From the NCBI GenBank assembly GCA_021300195.1, contig JAJTIE010000003.1, positions 95,547 through 127,770 on the forward strand: 32,224 bases of DNA, read 5' to 3'. The notes beneath the pieces were generated by a model, which was not told where the DNA came from, did not search any database, and saw only the letters and a list, made by a program, of their open reading frames with translations. The translations under genes and the position numbers were made by a program. The DNA comes from Bacteroidota bacterium (GTDB taxonomy: Bacteria > Bacteroidota > Bacteroidia > J057 > JAJTIE01). Below, in pieces: positions 1-8,599 of the stretch (its first letter is position 1; each line of letters starts with the position of its first letter).

Positions 1-2
1 TC

Positions 3-1235
3 CTGCTGCTCTACCTCATTTTTCGCTCTACTGGCCCGCGTGGGCTAGAAACCAGCCTACTGGAGAGCAAATACAAGTACAAAGTGGTGCAGTGGATAGA
101 AGAGGTAGCGCGTACGGTAACGACCTTTAAGCTAGCAGGGCATACCAGCCTGAATATCCAAAAGGTAGATACCGAGGTAGCTCACTATCTGGATAAGCGC
201 AAGGCACACTTCCGGGTGTTGATGGTACAATACGTCAGTGTAGTGGCCTTCAAGGTGCTGATTACGGGCGGGATTCTGATTTTGGGTAGCCTGCTCGTTA
301 TCAATAACCAGATTACGCTGGGGCAATTCGTTGCCAGCGAAATCGTAATCATCTCCGTGCTACTAGCCGTGGAAAAGATCATCCTGAGCCTGGACGTGAT
401 CTATGATGTGCTAACTGCGGTAGACAAGATCGGGCACGTAACAGATCTGCCACTCGAAGAGACGCACGGCCACATCATTCAGGAGCCAGCCTGCGGCACC
501 GATACCCGTCAGATTCCCGGCTTCGCCATCCAGCTGAAGGACCTGCACTACCAGTACGAGGGCCATGTGGCACTGCAAGCTATCAACCTGGACATTGCCC
601 AGGGCCAGATTATCGGCATTACGGGGCCTGCAGGCAGCGGTAAAACCACCCTGCTCAACGTAATCAGTGGCCTGCTGGACGACTACACGGGGATAGTGGC
701 CTATAATGGCTTCAGCATGCGCGACATCAACCTGACGAGTCTGCGCGACAACATTGGCGATGCCCTGGGCACCCAAGACATCATCTACGGCACCATCGAG
801 GAGAACATCAGCATGGGCAAAAACCGCCTGAGCTTTGACCAGATACAGTGGGCACTGGAACAAGTGGAACTTTCCGACTGGGTAAACCGCCAGCCCAAAG
901 GCATACGCACCGTACTGCTCTCGGGCGGAAAGAACCTGGAGGCCACCACCATCCGCAAGCTGCTCCTGGCACGCAGCATCGTAGAGATGCCGCGCCTGAT
1001 TGTGCTCGATGAGTTCTTCAATAACCTGGACCCCGACTATAGCCGGCGCATGATGCAGTTCCTTACGGCCCGGCAGCATGGCTGGACCCTGATTGCCGCC
1101 ACGCGCAATCCCTATTTCCTCTCCTGCTGCGACGTGGTGGTTATGCTGGACCAGGGTGAAATCGCACTCGGTGGTAGCTATAAAGAGGTAAAGAAATCGG
1201 CTCGATTCAAAGCATTCTATGGAGAAGAAGCCTAG
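3..1235 (+). CDS. ABC exporter, C-terminal part (type I secretion, 5' end outside window)
   Basis: The reading frame is open from base 3, so the first methionine-like codon (GTG at 84) is probably internal and the gene starts upstream of the window. The visible part begins in the membrane domain (hydrophobic stretches around bases 230-400) and continues into an ATP-binding domain. Walker A is GPAGSGKTT near bases 625-651, the Q-loop lies in GTQDIIYGTIEEN, and Walker B is LIVLDEF near 1000. Two elements are abnormal: the signature reads LSGGK followed by a stretch longer than usual, and the H-loop histidine is replaced by arginine (AATRNPYF near 1100). The next two genes encode an HlyD-type adaptor and a TolC-type protein, so this should be the inner-membrane ATPase of a type I secretion system. 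Its stop lies inside the next gene (17-base overlap). The substrate is unknown, and an N-terminal peptidase domain cannot be excluded. Confidence 0.88.
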   Translation: MLLYLIFRSTGPRGLETSLLESKYKYKVVQWIEEVARTVTTFKLAGHTSLNIQKVDTEVAHYLDKRKAHFRVLMVQYVSVVAFKVLITGGILILGSLLVINNQITLGQFVASEIVIISVLLAVEKIILSLDVIYDVLTAVDKIGHVTDLPLEETHGHIIQEPACGTDTRQIPGFAIQLKDLHYQYEGHVALQAINLDIAQGQIIGITGPAGSGKTTLLNVISGLLDDYTGIVAYNGFSMRDINLTSLRDNIGDALGTQDIIYGTIEENISMGKNRLSFDQIQWALEQVELSDWVNRQPKGIRTVLLSGGKNLEATTIRKLLLARSIVEMPRLIVLDEFFNNLDPDYSRRMMQFLTARQHGWTLIAATRNPYFLSCCDVVVMLDQGEIALGGSYKEVKKSARFKAFYGEEA

Positions 1236-2565
1236 CTACTTTCACACCGAGGTGGAGCGCATGCATGTAGAAAAAAGATTCTACAGCTTTCGGCTCCTTA
1301 CCATCAATCGTTCTACCCGGGTTATTGCATACGGTTTGATCGGGCTGTTTGCCCTCGTACTCATCGCCATGTTTCTGCCCTGGCAGCAGAACGTGCGCGG
1401 CCAGGGCTACGTAACCACCCTGCTACCCGGAGAGCGCCCCCAGCAAGTAAATACTGCCATCGGCGGCATCATCCAGCGCTGGCAGGTGCGCGAGGGCCAG
1501 TATGTACGGCGGGGAGATACCCTGATGGTGATCAATGAGATTAAGGAAAAGTTCTTTGACCCCAAGCTGCTAGACCGCACTGAGCAGCAGGTGCAGGCCC
1601 AGAATGAGGCGAACCTGAGCACCCAGGACAAGGCGCGTGCGCTGGACAACCAGATACAGGCCCTGCAGGATGCCATGACCTTTAAGCAAGCCCAGGCGCG
1701 AAACAAGGTGGTGCAGAGCCAGGCCAAGCTGCAGAGCGACAGCCTGAACTTCCTGGTAGCCCGCCAGCAGTTTGCGCGCTACGAAGAGCTGTATGCCCAG
1801 GGCCTGATCAGCCTGACGGATTATGAAAAACGACGTGTCAAGTTTCAGGAAACACAAAACTACTACGAGGTGGCGCAGCAGGAGCTGGAGAATGCCCGCA
1901 TTGGCCTGCTGGGTGTACGCGCGGAGTACATGGACAAGATTAGCAAGGCCCTCAGCTCGCGCAGCGAGGCACTGGGCAAGCTGAGTGAGGGCCAGGGCAA
2001 ACTGGCCAAGCTGGAAAACGAGCAGAGCAACCTGGAGATACGCGCCGGCTTCTACATCATCCGCGCACCCCAGGATGGACTGGTGGTAAAAACCCTGAAG
2101 GCCGGCACCGGCGAAACCATTAAGGAAGGCGATGCCATCTGCACCATCATGCCAGCAGACTACCACCAAGCGGTAGAGCTCTATGTATCGGCCACCGATG
2201 TGCCCCTGCTAACCCCCGGCCGCAAGGTACGCCTGGAGTTTGACGGCTGGCCCGCCCTGCAGTTTAGCGGCTGGCCGAGTGTGAGTGTGGGCACCTTTGG
2301 CGGCGAAATAGCCGTGGTAGACATGGTAAAGAGCACCAATGGCAAATACCGGGTACTGGTAAAGCCCGACCCACAAGAGGACCCCTGGCCGCGCCAGCTG
2401 CGGATAGGCAGCGGCGTGTATGGCTGGGCCATGCTGGATGAGGTGCGAATATGGTTCGAAATATGGCGCCAGCTGAACGGCTTCCCGCCTAGCCTGCAGA
2501 TGCCTATGGAGTACGAGCAGAAGGACCAGAAAAACATGAACGGGGATGCCCAAAAAACTAAGTAG
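1219..2565 (+). CDS. HlyD-family membrane fusion protein (type I secretion adaptor)
   Basis: The 448-residue product has a short cytoplasmic N-terminus, one membrane segment at about residues 34-54, and a beta-barrel/lipoyl-like half motif (GGIIQRWQVREGQYVRRGD). A long Gln/Glu/Lys-rich coiled-coil hairpin at about 110-275 is followed by the second lipoyl half (RAPQDGLVVKTLKAGTGETIKEGD) and a C-terminal beta domain. This is the order expected of periplasmic adaptors linking an ABC exporter to a TolC channel. The start at 1219 overlaps the exporter gene by 17 bases, consistent with translational coupling; an alternative ATG at 1261 would remove 14 residues but keep all domains. The end overlaps the TolC-like gene by 20 bases. 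Role and complex are inferred from family and operon order. Confidence 0.92.
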   Translation: MEKKPSYFHTEVERMHVEKRFYSFRLLTINRSTRVIAYGLIGLFALVLIAMFLPWQQNVRGQGYVTTLLPGERPQQVNTAIGGIIQRWQVREGQYVRRGDTLMVINEIKEKFFDPKLLDRTEQQVQAQNEANLSTQDKARALDNQIQALQDAMTFKQAQARNKVVQSQAKLQSDSLNFLVARQQFARYEELYAQGLISLTDYEKRRVKFQETQNYYEVAQQELENARIGLLGVRAEYMDKISKALSSRSEALGKLSEGQGKLAKLENEQSNLEIRAGFYIIRAPQDGLVVKTLKAGTGETIKEGDAICTIMPADYHQAVELYVSATDVPLLTPGRKVRLEFDGWPALQFSGWPSVSVGTFGGEIAVVDMVKSTNGKYRVLVKPDPQEDPWPRQLRIGSGVYGWAMLDEVRIWFEIWRQLNGFPPSLQMPMEYEQKDQKNMNGDAQKTK

Positions 2566-3982
2566 CCTGCTAGCTGCGTGGCTGTGCCCCTGGCTGATAG
2601 CCGCACAGCTGCCTACAGCGGCAGACAGCCTGCCCCCCCAGCTGCTGCTGGAGCAGGTGTATGAGCAGGTGCTGCTGCACCACCCCCTTATCCGCCAGGC
2701 CGAGCTGCTGGGCGATATTGCCGAGGCCGAAATCCGCCTGGCACGCGGCGGCTTTGACCCCGGCCTGGATGTCCACTGGAACCAAAAAATACTGAAGGGC
2801 ACCCAGTACTATACCAACTGGAACAACTTTGTGAAGATCCCCACCTGGTGGGGCCCCGAGATAAAAGCCGGCTATGAGCGCTATGTGGGCATTAACGTAA
2901 ACCCGGAGAACTTTACCCCAAAGGAGGGCCTCATTTATGCCGAGATCAACGTGCCCCTGGGCAGGGACTTGCTCTTTGACATGCGGCGGAACGTGCTACA
3001 GCAGGCCCGCCTATTGCCACAGATGAATGAGGCCGAGCGGCTAAAGACGGTAAACAAGCTGCTGCTACAGGTGGCCAAGGACTACTGGGACTGGTACTAC
3101 ACCTACCGTGCCCTGGCTGTGTATGAGCAGGGTTACCAGCTGGCAGCCCAGCGCTTTGCCTTTACCCAGCAGGCAGCGCGCATAGGCGAGGCGGCGGCCA
3201 TAGACACCGTGGAGGCACGCCTGGAAATGCTGGACCGGGAGATCCTGCAGGCCGAGGCACAGATAAAGTACCGGAATGCCGCCCTGGCACTCAGTAATCA
3301 TCTGTGGACAGACTCGGGCCTGCCCCTGGAGCTACAGCCGGGCATAACCCCCCTGCGCACCGACCTGCAGGCACGCATACCCGAAGGGCTGGATAGCCTG
3401 CAGCAGACTGCCCTGAGTGCCCACCCCGAGCTGCTGAAGCTGAATGTAAAGATGCAGCAGCTCGCCTTTGAGCGCCGGTTCCAGAGCCAGGCACGCCTGC
3501 CCCAGCTCAGCGTAGACCTGAAGCCCTACCTGATACCCGGTACCGACCCCTTTGCACAACCCGGCATTCGATATTGGGAGGACAACTTCAAGGTAGGTGT
3601 CAACTTCTATACCCCCCTCTTCCTGCGCAAGGAACGCGCCAAGCTGCAGCTAACAGACATAAAGCTACAGAGCACCCAGTGGGAAATAGATGCCACCCGG
3701 CGTGAGATACAGGTGAATGTGCAGAGCAGCTGGAACGACCTGAATAACTACGTGCGGCTGGTGGGCGTGCAGATCCGCGCAGTGTCTTATTCTGGCACGC
3801 TGCTGGATGCCTCTCAGGTAAAGTTTCGTGCAGGAGAAACCAGCCTCTTCCTGGTAAATAGCTACGAGCGAAAACTGCTGAAGGAACAAGTGGGCCTTGC
3901 TGAGCTGCAAGCAAAGTACGCCAAGAGCCTGGCCGCCTATTACTTCAGCTCTGGCACACCCCTGCGCCAGCTGCAATACTAG
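2546..3982 (+). CDS. TolC-family outer-membrane efflux/secretion protein
   Basis: The 478-residue protein begins with a signal peptide (MPKKLSSLLAAWLCPWLIAA, then a polar stretch). Two long alpha-helical regions rich in Ala, Gln and Leu (about 150-300 and 350-470) follow, as expected for the duplicated helical barrel of TolC-like channels. The motif LLLEQVYEQVLLHHPLIRQA at the mature N-terminus is the usual first helix of outer-membrane efflux proteins. It is the third gene of the secretion operon, overlaps the adaptor gene by 20 bases and would form the outer-membrane exit duct. The GGGG run just before the ATG at 2546 lies at a plausible ribosome-binding distance. After the stop there are 84 bases before the convergent gene; no strong terminator was seen. 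Confidence 0.9.
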   Translation: MPKKLSSLLAAWLCPWLIAAQLPTAADSLPPQLLLEQVYEQVLLHHPLIRQAELLGDIAEAEIRLARGGFDPGLDVHWNQKILKGTQYYTNWNNFVKIPTWWGPEIKAGYERYVGINVNPENFTPKEGLIYAEINVPLGRDLLFDMRRNVLQQARLLPQMNEAERLKTVNKLLLQVAKDYWDWYYTYRALAVYEQGYQLAAQRFAFTQQAARIGEAAAIDTVEARLEMLDREILQAEAQIKYRNAALALSNHLWTDSGLPLELQPGITPLRTDLQARIPEGLDSLQQTALSAHPELLKLNVKMQQLAFERRFQSQARLPQLSVDLKPYLIPGTDPFAQPGIRYWEDNFKVGVNFYTPLFLRKERAKLQLTDIKLQSTQWEIDATRREIQVNVQSSWNDLNNYVRLVGVQIRAVSYSGTLLDASQVKFRAGETSLFLVNSYERKLLKEQVGLAELQAKYAKSLAAYYFSSGTPLRQLQY

Positions 3983-4066
3983 CCGGGGCAGGGCCGAAGA
4001 ACAACAGCCGTATCTCGGCATCCTGTAGTAGCCTGCCCGTCGCCGTGTTACCCCTGTCCCGGTAGT

Positions 4067-4840
4067 CTAGTCGTAGATTGTTTTGACATAGCCTACCTGG
4101 ATCAGCTTCTCCGCCTTGGTATAGAAGCTGAAACGGAACAGCCCGGCCTCGCGAAACAAGTAGGGGAAATGCACAAAATGATCCTCCGGATCTATATCCA
4201 GGTACAGGGTTTCCACCAGTTCGGTAAAGGCTTTGCCCTCCCGTTTCCATATATCCACCACCAGCTGGTTTGTGTAAAAGGGGCTGGGATTGGACACAAA
4301 AACAGTAACAGAGCTACCCCTGGGGCCTATGCCAAACACCTGGGCTACCTGGATGGCCTTGTCACCTTCCACCCGCTCGCAAAAGCCCACCTGCGCTTGT
4401 GCAAATGCCGGTGTAGCCTCTGCACCCGGCGTACCCCCGGTCTTTTGCAGGCTTAGCTGCACGGTCTGCCGCGCCAGCACGGTGCCCCCGTTGTTTACAA
4501 TACGGGCTTCGTAGGCACCCGCCTCGCCAAAAAAATAGTCGATCACCACAAAACCTTGATCGGCCGGGTATTCCAGCGGAATCTTGTCTGAAAAGGTTGC
4601 GCCCTTCTTCTCGATCTCAAAGCGGAGGTTGGCCCCATCGGCCACCTTGCCCTGGCCCCGGAACAGGATGTAGAGGCTGCTGCCCTCTGTGCCAATCTGC
4701 CACTGGGTAGCCACGCCCTTGGGGCTACCGTCCTCGGTGTAGCTGCTGCAGAATACCAGCGTTTGCCCCACAGCCTGTGGCAGCAGGTACAGCCAGCCAG
4801 CCGTTATCAGGCCTATTGTATAAATCCTCCATGGGTGCAT
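4067..4840 (-). CDS. Secreted two-domain protein of unknown function
   Basis: The product is 257 residues from the ATG at 4840, giving a signal peptide ending near LPQAVGQ. An upstream in-frame ATG at 4882 is rejected because a perfect promoter box (TATCTTTG) lies between the two starts. The mature protein appears to be two similar halves of about 100 residues. Each opens with VFC/VGFC, contains GSS followed by a hydrophobic strand (GSSLYILF, GSSVTVFV), and closes with an EAG-x-hydrophobic strand (FGEAGAYEARI, FREAGLFRFSF). This suggests a duplicated beta-sandwich domain. No catalytic motif was recognised. It converges with the TolC-like gene and diverges from the glycoside hydrolase. A periplasmic or surface role is inferred from the signal peptide only. 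Confidence 0.75.
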   Translation of the reverse strand: MHPWRIYTIGLITAGWLYLLPQAVGQTLVFCSSYTEDGSPKGVATQWQIGTEGSSLYILFRGQGKVADGANLRFEIEKKGATFSDKIPLEYPADQGFVVIDYFFGEAGAYEARIVNNGGTVLARQTVQLSLQKTGGTPGAEATPAFAQAQVGFCERVEGDKAIQVAQVFGIGPRGSSVTVFVSNPSPFYTNQLVVDIWKREGKAFTELVETLYLDIDPEDHFVHFPYLFREAGLFRFSFYTKAEKLIQVGYVKTIYD

Positions 4841-4845
4841 ACGCG

Positions 4846-4853
4846 CAAAGATA
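4846..4853 (-). promoter_or_regulatory. Bacteroidota -7 box TATCTTTG, 5 bases before a start codon
   Basis: Read on the minus strand the bases are TATCTTTG, a perfect match to the Bacteroidota box TAnnTTTG. Only five bases separate it from the ATG at 4840, so the predicted transcript start falls at or next to the start codon. A CTTTG upstream could be the -33 element, but its spacing (about 26 bases) is longer than usual. Confidence 0.65.
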
Positions 4854-4942
4854 CAAGCTTGTATTCGCCGATTAGCGGGCAAAGGGCTACAGACCCGCCT
4901 TCCCGCTGCATTTCTTTATCTTGCAGCTCGAGCGCAAAATAC

Positions 4943-6190
4943 ATGCCAAATTTCCTGATCTCTGGGCCGATCTTCCTGTTTTTTATATGCCTGAATCTGG
5001 CAGCCTGCCTGCCAGGCCTGTGGGCCCAGCCTCTGGCTTCAGACTTTTGGGGCATGCATGTGCATGCGGGGGCACACTTCCCCACCCAGGCGCCCTTTGG
5101 CAGCCTGCGGCTGTGGGACAGCCAGGTGTGCTGGTACCAGCTGGAGCCTACCCAAGACACCTGGAACTGGGCTACCCTGGATGCGCGGGTGAGCCAGGCC
5201 GAGGCGCAGGGGATCTCCATCACCTACGTACTGGGGCAAACTCCCACCTGGGCCACTGCCAACCCCCAGGATACCATTAGCCCCTACTGCCACGGCTGCA
5301 ACCACAACCCCCGTGTGCTGGCCGACTGGGAGGACTATGTGCGCCAACTGGTGCGCCGCTACCGGGGCCGCATACAGGCCTATGAGCTGTGGAATGAGCC
5401 CAACTACCGGCTGTTCTACAACCAGCCAGCAGACAGCTTTATTACCCTGGTGCGGGCTGCCGCGCCGATCATCCGAGCCGAAGACCCCGCAGCGCGCATC
5501 GTAAGCCCGGGCATTATAGCCAACGACTGGAAGTGGCAAAATACCGACGGCCCCACCTGGCTGCGGCAATACTTTGCCCGGGCGGAGGGCCGAAACTGCG
5601 ATGCAGTGGGCATACACCTGTACACCCGCGAAGAACGGCCCCTGGAGCAGGAGCTGCTGCCGCTGATAGATACCGTACGGCACTGCCTGCAGGAGCTGGG
5701 GATGGGCAGCTACCCAATATGGGACACAGAAACAGGCTATGGAAATGCCGAGACGGCAAACCAGAGCAAGGTGCTGTATTATCGGGGCGACTCGGCCCAG
5801 GCCTGTGTGGCCCGGGCGCACCTGCTACGCTGGATGTGGGGTATACAGCGCTACTACTGGTATATGTGGGATAACCTGGGCTGGGTGGGCCTATACATGC
5901 TGCAGCCCGACTATGAGGCTCCTACGGCTGGCCAGCTGGCCTACCGCCGGCTGCGGCAGTGGCTGCTGGGGGCGCGGCTCATCCGCCACGAGCGGCAGGA
6001 TGGGCGCTGGATGTGCGAGATAGAGAAAGACGGCCTGCGCAGCTACATCCTGTGGCACGAAAGCAAAGCCACCGAGTGGGCGGTGCCCGCGGCCTGGCGG
6101 GTGCACCAGCTGCACCACCTGGATGGTACCGCAGGCCCACTGCCTGCTGTACTCTCGGTAGGCCCTGTGCCGATACTACTTACCCCCTAG
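4943..6190 (+). CDS. Secreted clan GH-A glycoside hydrolase
   Basis: The product is 415 residues from the ATG at 4943, chosen because it gives a clean signal peptide (hydrophobic FLFFICLNLAACLPGLWA). An upstream in-frame ATG at 4763 would run through the neighbouring promoter region. The fold is predicted to be a (beta/alpha)8 barrel. YELWNEPN places the likely acid/base at Glu152, and WDTETGYG places the likely nucleophile at Glu263, about 110 residues apart as in clan GH-A retaining enzymes. Supporting features are SLRLWDS near the N-terminus, PTWA, and the DP-x-A-RIVSPG strand. The pattern is closest to GH39/GH5-like cellulase-superfamily proteins, but the exact family and substrate are not certain. 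A weak promoter (TATCTTGC, 4917-4924) lies 18 bases upstream. The gene ends 24 bases before the convergent accC. Confidence 0.82.
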   Translation: MPNFLISGPIFLFFICLNLAACLPGLWAQPLASDFWGMHVHAGAHFPTQAPFGSLRLWDSQVCWYQLEPTQDTWNWATLDARVSQAEAQGISITYVLGQTPTWATANPQDTISPYCHGCNHNPRVLADWEDYVRQLVRRYRGRIQAYELWNEPNYRLFYNQPADSFITLVRAAAPIIRAEDPAARIVSPGIIANDWKWQNTDGPTWLRQYFARAEGRNCDAVGIHLYTREERPLEQELLPLIDTVRHCLQELGMGSYPIWDTETGYGNAETANQSKVLYYRGDSAQACVARAHLLRWMWGIQRYYWYMWDNLGWVGLYMLQPDYEAPTAGQLAYRRLRQWLLGARLIRHERQDGRWMCEIEKDGLRSYILWHESKATEWAVPAAWRVHQLHHLDGTAGPLPAVLSVGPVPILLTP

Positions 6191-6214
6191 CGGGTTTTCC
6201 ACCAGGCGTAGAGC

Positions 6215-7714
6215 CTAGGTGCGGCGGCTACGCCATGCGCTGTAGTGGTGATCCCCCTCCTCGGCCAGGGCGGGTACCGGCCAGGGGTTTCCGGCATCGT
6301 GCGCGGCCAGCAGGGCCGGGGCGGCACTGGCTGCCACGGCAGCCTCAGCAGCCGTGGGGGGCTCTGCCAGCAGCTCGGGCCGGTAGTACTGGCCCACAAA
6401 GCCGGTATCGAACTGGCCGCTGACAAAGGCCTCGTGCTGTAGCACAAAGCGGCAAAAATCCAGGGTGGTCTCCACCCCTACAATCTCGTATCGGCGGATG
6501 GCCTCGATCATTTTTGCAATGGCGGTGCCTCTATCCGCAGCGTGTACAATCAGCTTGCTCAGCATAGGGTCATAGTAGATGGGGATGTCCATCCCCTCGG
6601 CATAGCCATCGTCTACGCGTATGCCCGCCCCCTCGGGTGCCCGGTATACAGCCAGAGTGCCAATATCGGGCAGGAACTGATTGCGTGGGTCCTCGGCATA
6701 CACCCGTACCTCAATGCTGTGGCCCTGTATATGCAGGTCTTCCTGCCCGAAGGGCAGCCGCTCGCCCCGGGCAATGCGTATCTGCCATTCCACCAGGTCC
6801 AGGCCTGTAATCATCTCCGTTACCGGGTGCTCTACCTGCAGGCGGGTGTTCATCTCCAGGAAATAGAATTTCCGGTCGGCATCTACCAGAAACTCTACCG
6901 TGCCGGCATTGGTATAGCTACAGGCCTTGCATACATTCACTGCGGCCTCGCCCATAGCCTTGCGCATCTCGGGAGTCAGGATGGCACTGGGTGCCTCTTC
7001 CACCACCTTCTGGTGGCGGCGCTGCACGCTACACTCTCGCTCAAAGAGGTACACCGTATTGCCCTGCTGGTCGGCCAGCACTTGTATCTCGATGTGGCGG
7101 GGGCCCAGGGCGTATTTTTCGATAAACACGGCACCGTCTCCAAAGGCGCTCTCGGCCTCGTGCACGGCCCCCTGCATCTGGGCCTCAAACTCGGCCTCGT
7201 TTTCTACAATGCGCATGCCCTTTCCGCCCCCGCCGGCACTGGCCTTTATAAGCACCGGGAAGCCAATTTCTCGGGCTATCTGCCGGGCAGCAGCCACATC
7301 GGTTATGGGCTCGGCCATGCCGGGCACCAGGGGCACCCCATAGGCCTGTACAGCCTGCTTGCTGGCTATTTTGCTGCCCATCAGCTGCATACTCTCTGCG
7401 CTAGGGCCTATAAAGGTGATGCCCGCCGCCTGGCAGGCAGTGCGAAAGGCTGCATTCTCGCTCAGGAAGCCGTAGCCGGGGTGCAGGGCATCGGCCCCTG
7501 TTTTTTTGCACAGGGCCAGGATGTCGTCCCCCCGCAGGTAGCTGTCTCGGCTGGGGGCTGGGCCTATGCAGTAGGCCTCGTCGGCATAGGCTACGTGCGG
7601 GCTGTGGGCATCGGCCTCGCTGTAGATGGCTACCGTTTGTATGCCCATGCGGCGGGCGGTCTTCATTACCCGCAGGGCTATCTCGCCGCGGTTGGCTACC
7701 AGTATCTTTTTCAT
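6215..7714 (-). CDS. accC: Acetyl/acyl-CoA carboxylase, biotin carboxylase subunit
   Basis: The 499-residue product starts MKKILVANRGEIALRVM, the standard AccC N-terminus, so the ATG at 7714 is preferred over 7753. It catalyses ATP-dependent carboxylation of biotin on a carrier protein. Visible motifs are the glycine-rich ATP-grasp loop KASAGGGGKGMRIV, RHIEIQVLAD, ERECSVQRRHQKVVEEAPS, and EMNTRLQVEHPVTEMITG with the catalytic E-x-N-x-R. All expected active-site residues appear intact. It is about 50 residues longer than E. coli AccC, with an Ala/Pro-rich C-terminal tail ending HYSAWRSRRT. No carrier domain is fused and no accB lies next to it. A perfect TACCTTTG box is six bases upstream of the ATG. 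The acyl-CoA carboxylase beta subunit at 23366 could be a partner. Confidence 0.94.
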   Translation of the reverse strand: MKKILVANRGEIALRVMKTARRMGIQTVAIYSEADAHSPHVAYADEAYCIGPAPSRDSYLRGDDILALCKKTGADALHPGYGFLSENAAFRTACQAAGITFIGPSAESMQLMGSKIASKQAVQAYGVPLVPGMAEPITDVAAARQIAREIGFPVLIKASAGGGGKGMRIVENEAEFEAQMQGAVHEAESAFGDGAVFIEKYALGPRHIEIQVLADQQGNTVYLFERECSVQRRHQKVVEEAPSAILTPEMRKAMGEAAVNVCKACSYTNAGTVEFLVDADRKFYFLEMNTRLQVEHPVTEMITGLDLVEWQIRIARGERLPFGQEDLHIQGHSIEVRVYAEDPRNQFLPDIGTLAVYRAPEGAGIRVDDGYAEGMDIPIYYDPMLSKLIVHAADRGTAIAKMIEAIRRYEIVGVETTLDFCRFVLQHEAFVSGQFDTGFVGQYYRPELLAEPPTAAEAAVAASAAPALLAAHDAGNPWPVPALAEEGDHHYSAWRSRRT

Positions 7715-7720
7715 GCACCA

Positions 7721-7728
7721 CAAAGGTA
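7721..7728 (-). promoter_or_regulatory. Bacteroidota -7 box TACCTTTG before accC
   Basis: The minus-strand bases TACCTTTG match TAnnTTTG exactly and end six bases before the accC ATG. This supports both the start choice and an own promoter for accC, separate from the NlpC gene 72 bases upstream. No convincing -33 TTG was found at the usual spacing. Confidence 0.6.
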
Positions 7729-7786
7729 CGCAAAGCCCGATATGGGCGTGCACCCCCGCCCCTGCCAGGAATGCACGGACGGCGGC

Positions 7787-8599
7787 TCAGTGCCCGGGCA
7801 CCGGGTGGTCTGTGCCCGGTTTGGGTGGGCGGGCCACCGTGGCTAGCCTATGTGTAAGGTGCTGGGTCTCGTAGGCAAAGATGCCCTCGGGTGTCAGTTG
7901 GTCTATGCGCACGCGCTGGCTGGCATGCAGGATTTCTCCGTTCTCCAGCACCATGCCCACATGGGTAATGCGCCCCTTGTCGTTGCAAAAGAAGGCCAGG
8001 TCTCCGGGCTGCCGCAGCTCATAGGCAATGGGGCTGCACACCTCCGCCTGCTGCCAGGCATCGCGCGGCAGCCACTGCCCGCACAGGCGGTATGCCATCT
8101 GCACCAGGCCAGAGCAGTCTATGCCTGCCTCGGTCTTGCCCCCCCACAGGTAGGGTGCATTTAGGTAGCATAGGCCTGCCTCTATGGCCGTGCCATAGGG
8201 AGATTCGGGCAGGTGGACCGCTGGCAACTGAAACTGCTGCTGCCCCAGCCGGAAGTGCTGAGGCAGGCCCGGCGGCAGGGCTGCGCCGCACTCCAGCAGC
8301 ACCGGTGTGGCAGGCTGTGGGCTGTGGGCCAGGCTGCGCAGCACGGGTAGCGTGTGGGGCACCACCCGCCAGGTAGAGGCCAGCCAGGGGTCTGCGGCTT
8401 CCGGCTGGCCCAGCATGGGTGCAGGGGCCCAGCCCGTGTAGTCATCCCACAGGCTACGCAGCTGTAGCCAGTCGGGCACCTGGGCCAGCACCACCACAGG
8501 CTCGAATAGAAAGAGCTGAGACACCAGCTCACTTGCGTGGCGTGCCTCAGCCCGTAGGGGTACAATTCGCTCGGTGGCGATGCGTAGATCGTATGGCAT
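7787..8599 (-). CDS. NlpC/P60 (C40) cysteine peptidase with N-terminal SH3-like region
   Basis: The 270-residue protein has an SH3b-like N-terminal region (IVPLRAEARHASELVSQLFLFEPVVVL) and a C-terminal NlpC/P60 domain from about residue 140. The catalytic cysteine is Cys162 in GIDCSGLVQ, the first histidine is His213 in RITHVGMV, and His225 lies in EILHAS. YLWGG precedes the cysteine as usual. Members hydrolyse gamma-D-glutamyl-meso-diaminopimelate-type bonds in cell-wall peptides. No signal peptide is visible, so it may act on cytoplasmic muropeptides during recycling; this is an inference. The start codon overlaps the stop of the upstream lipoprotein gene (TAATG), pointing to coupled translation. 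Confidence 0.9.
   Translation of the reverse strand: MPYDLRIATERIVPLRAEARHASELVSQLFLFEPVVVLAQVPDWLQLRSLWDDYTGWAPAPMLGQPEAADPWLASTWRVVPHTLPVLRSLAHSPQPATPVLLECGAALPPGLPQHFRLGQQQFQLPAVHLPESPYGTAIEAGLCYLNAPYLWGGKTEAGIDCSGLVQMAYRLCGQWLPRDAWQQAEVCSPIAYELRQPGDLAFFCNDKGRITHVGMVLENGEILHASQRVRIDQLTPEGIFAYETQHLTHRLATVARPPKPGTDHPVPGH

Noticed and set aside
6542-7846. 434-codon open frame antisense to accC
   Set aside because: It lies wholly opposite a well-conserved AccC, and its product has no recognisable domain; it is a shadow of GC-rich codons.
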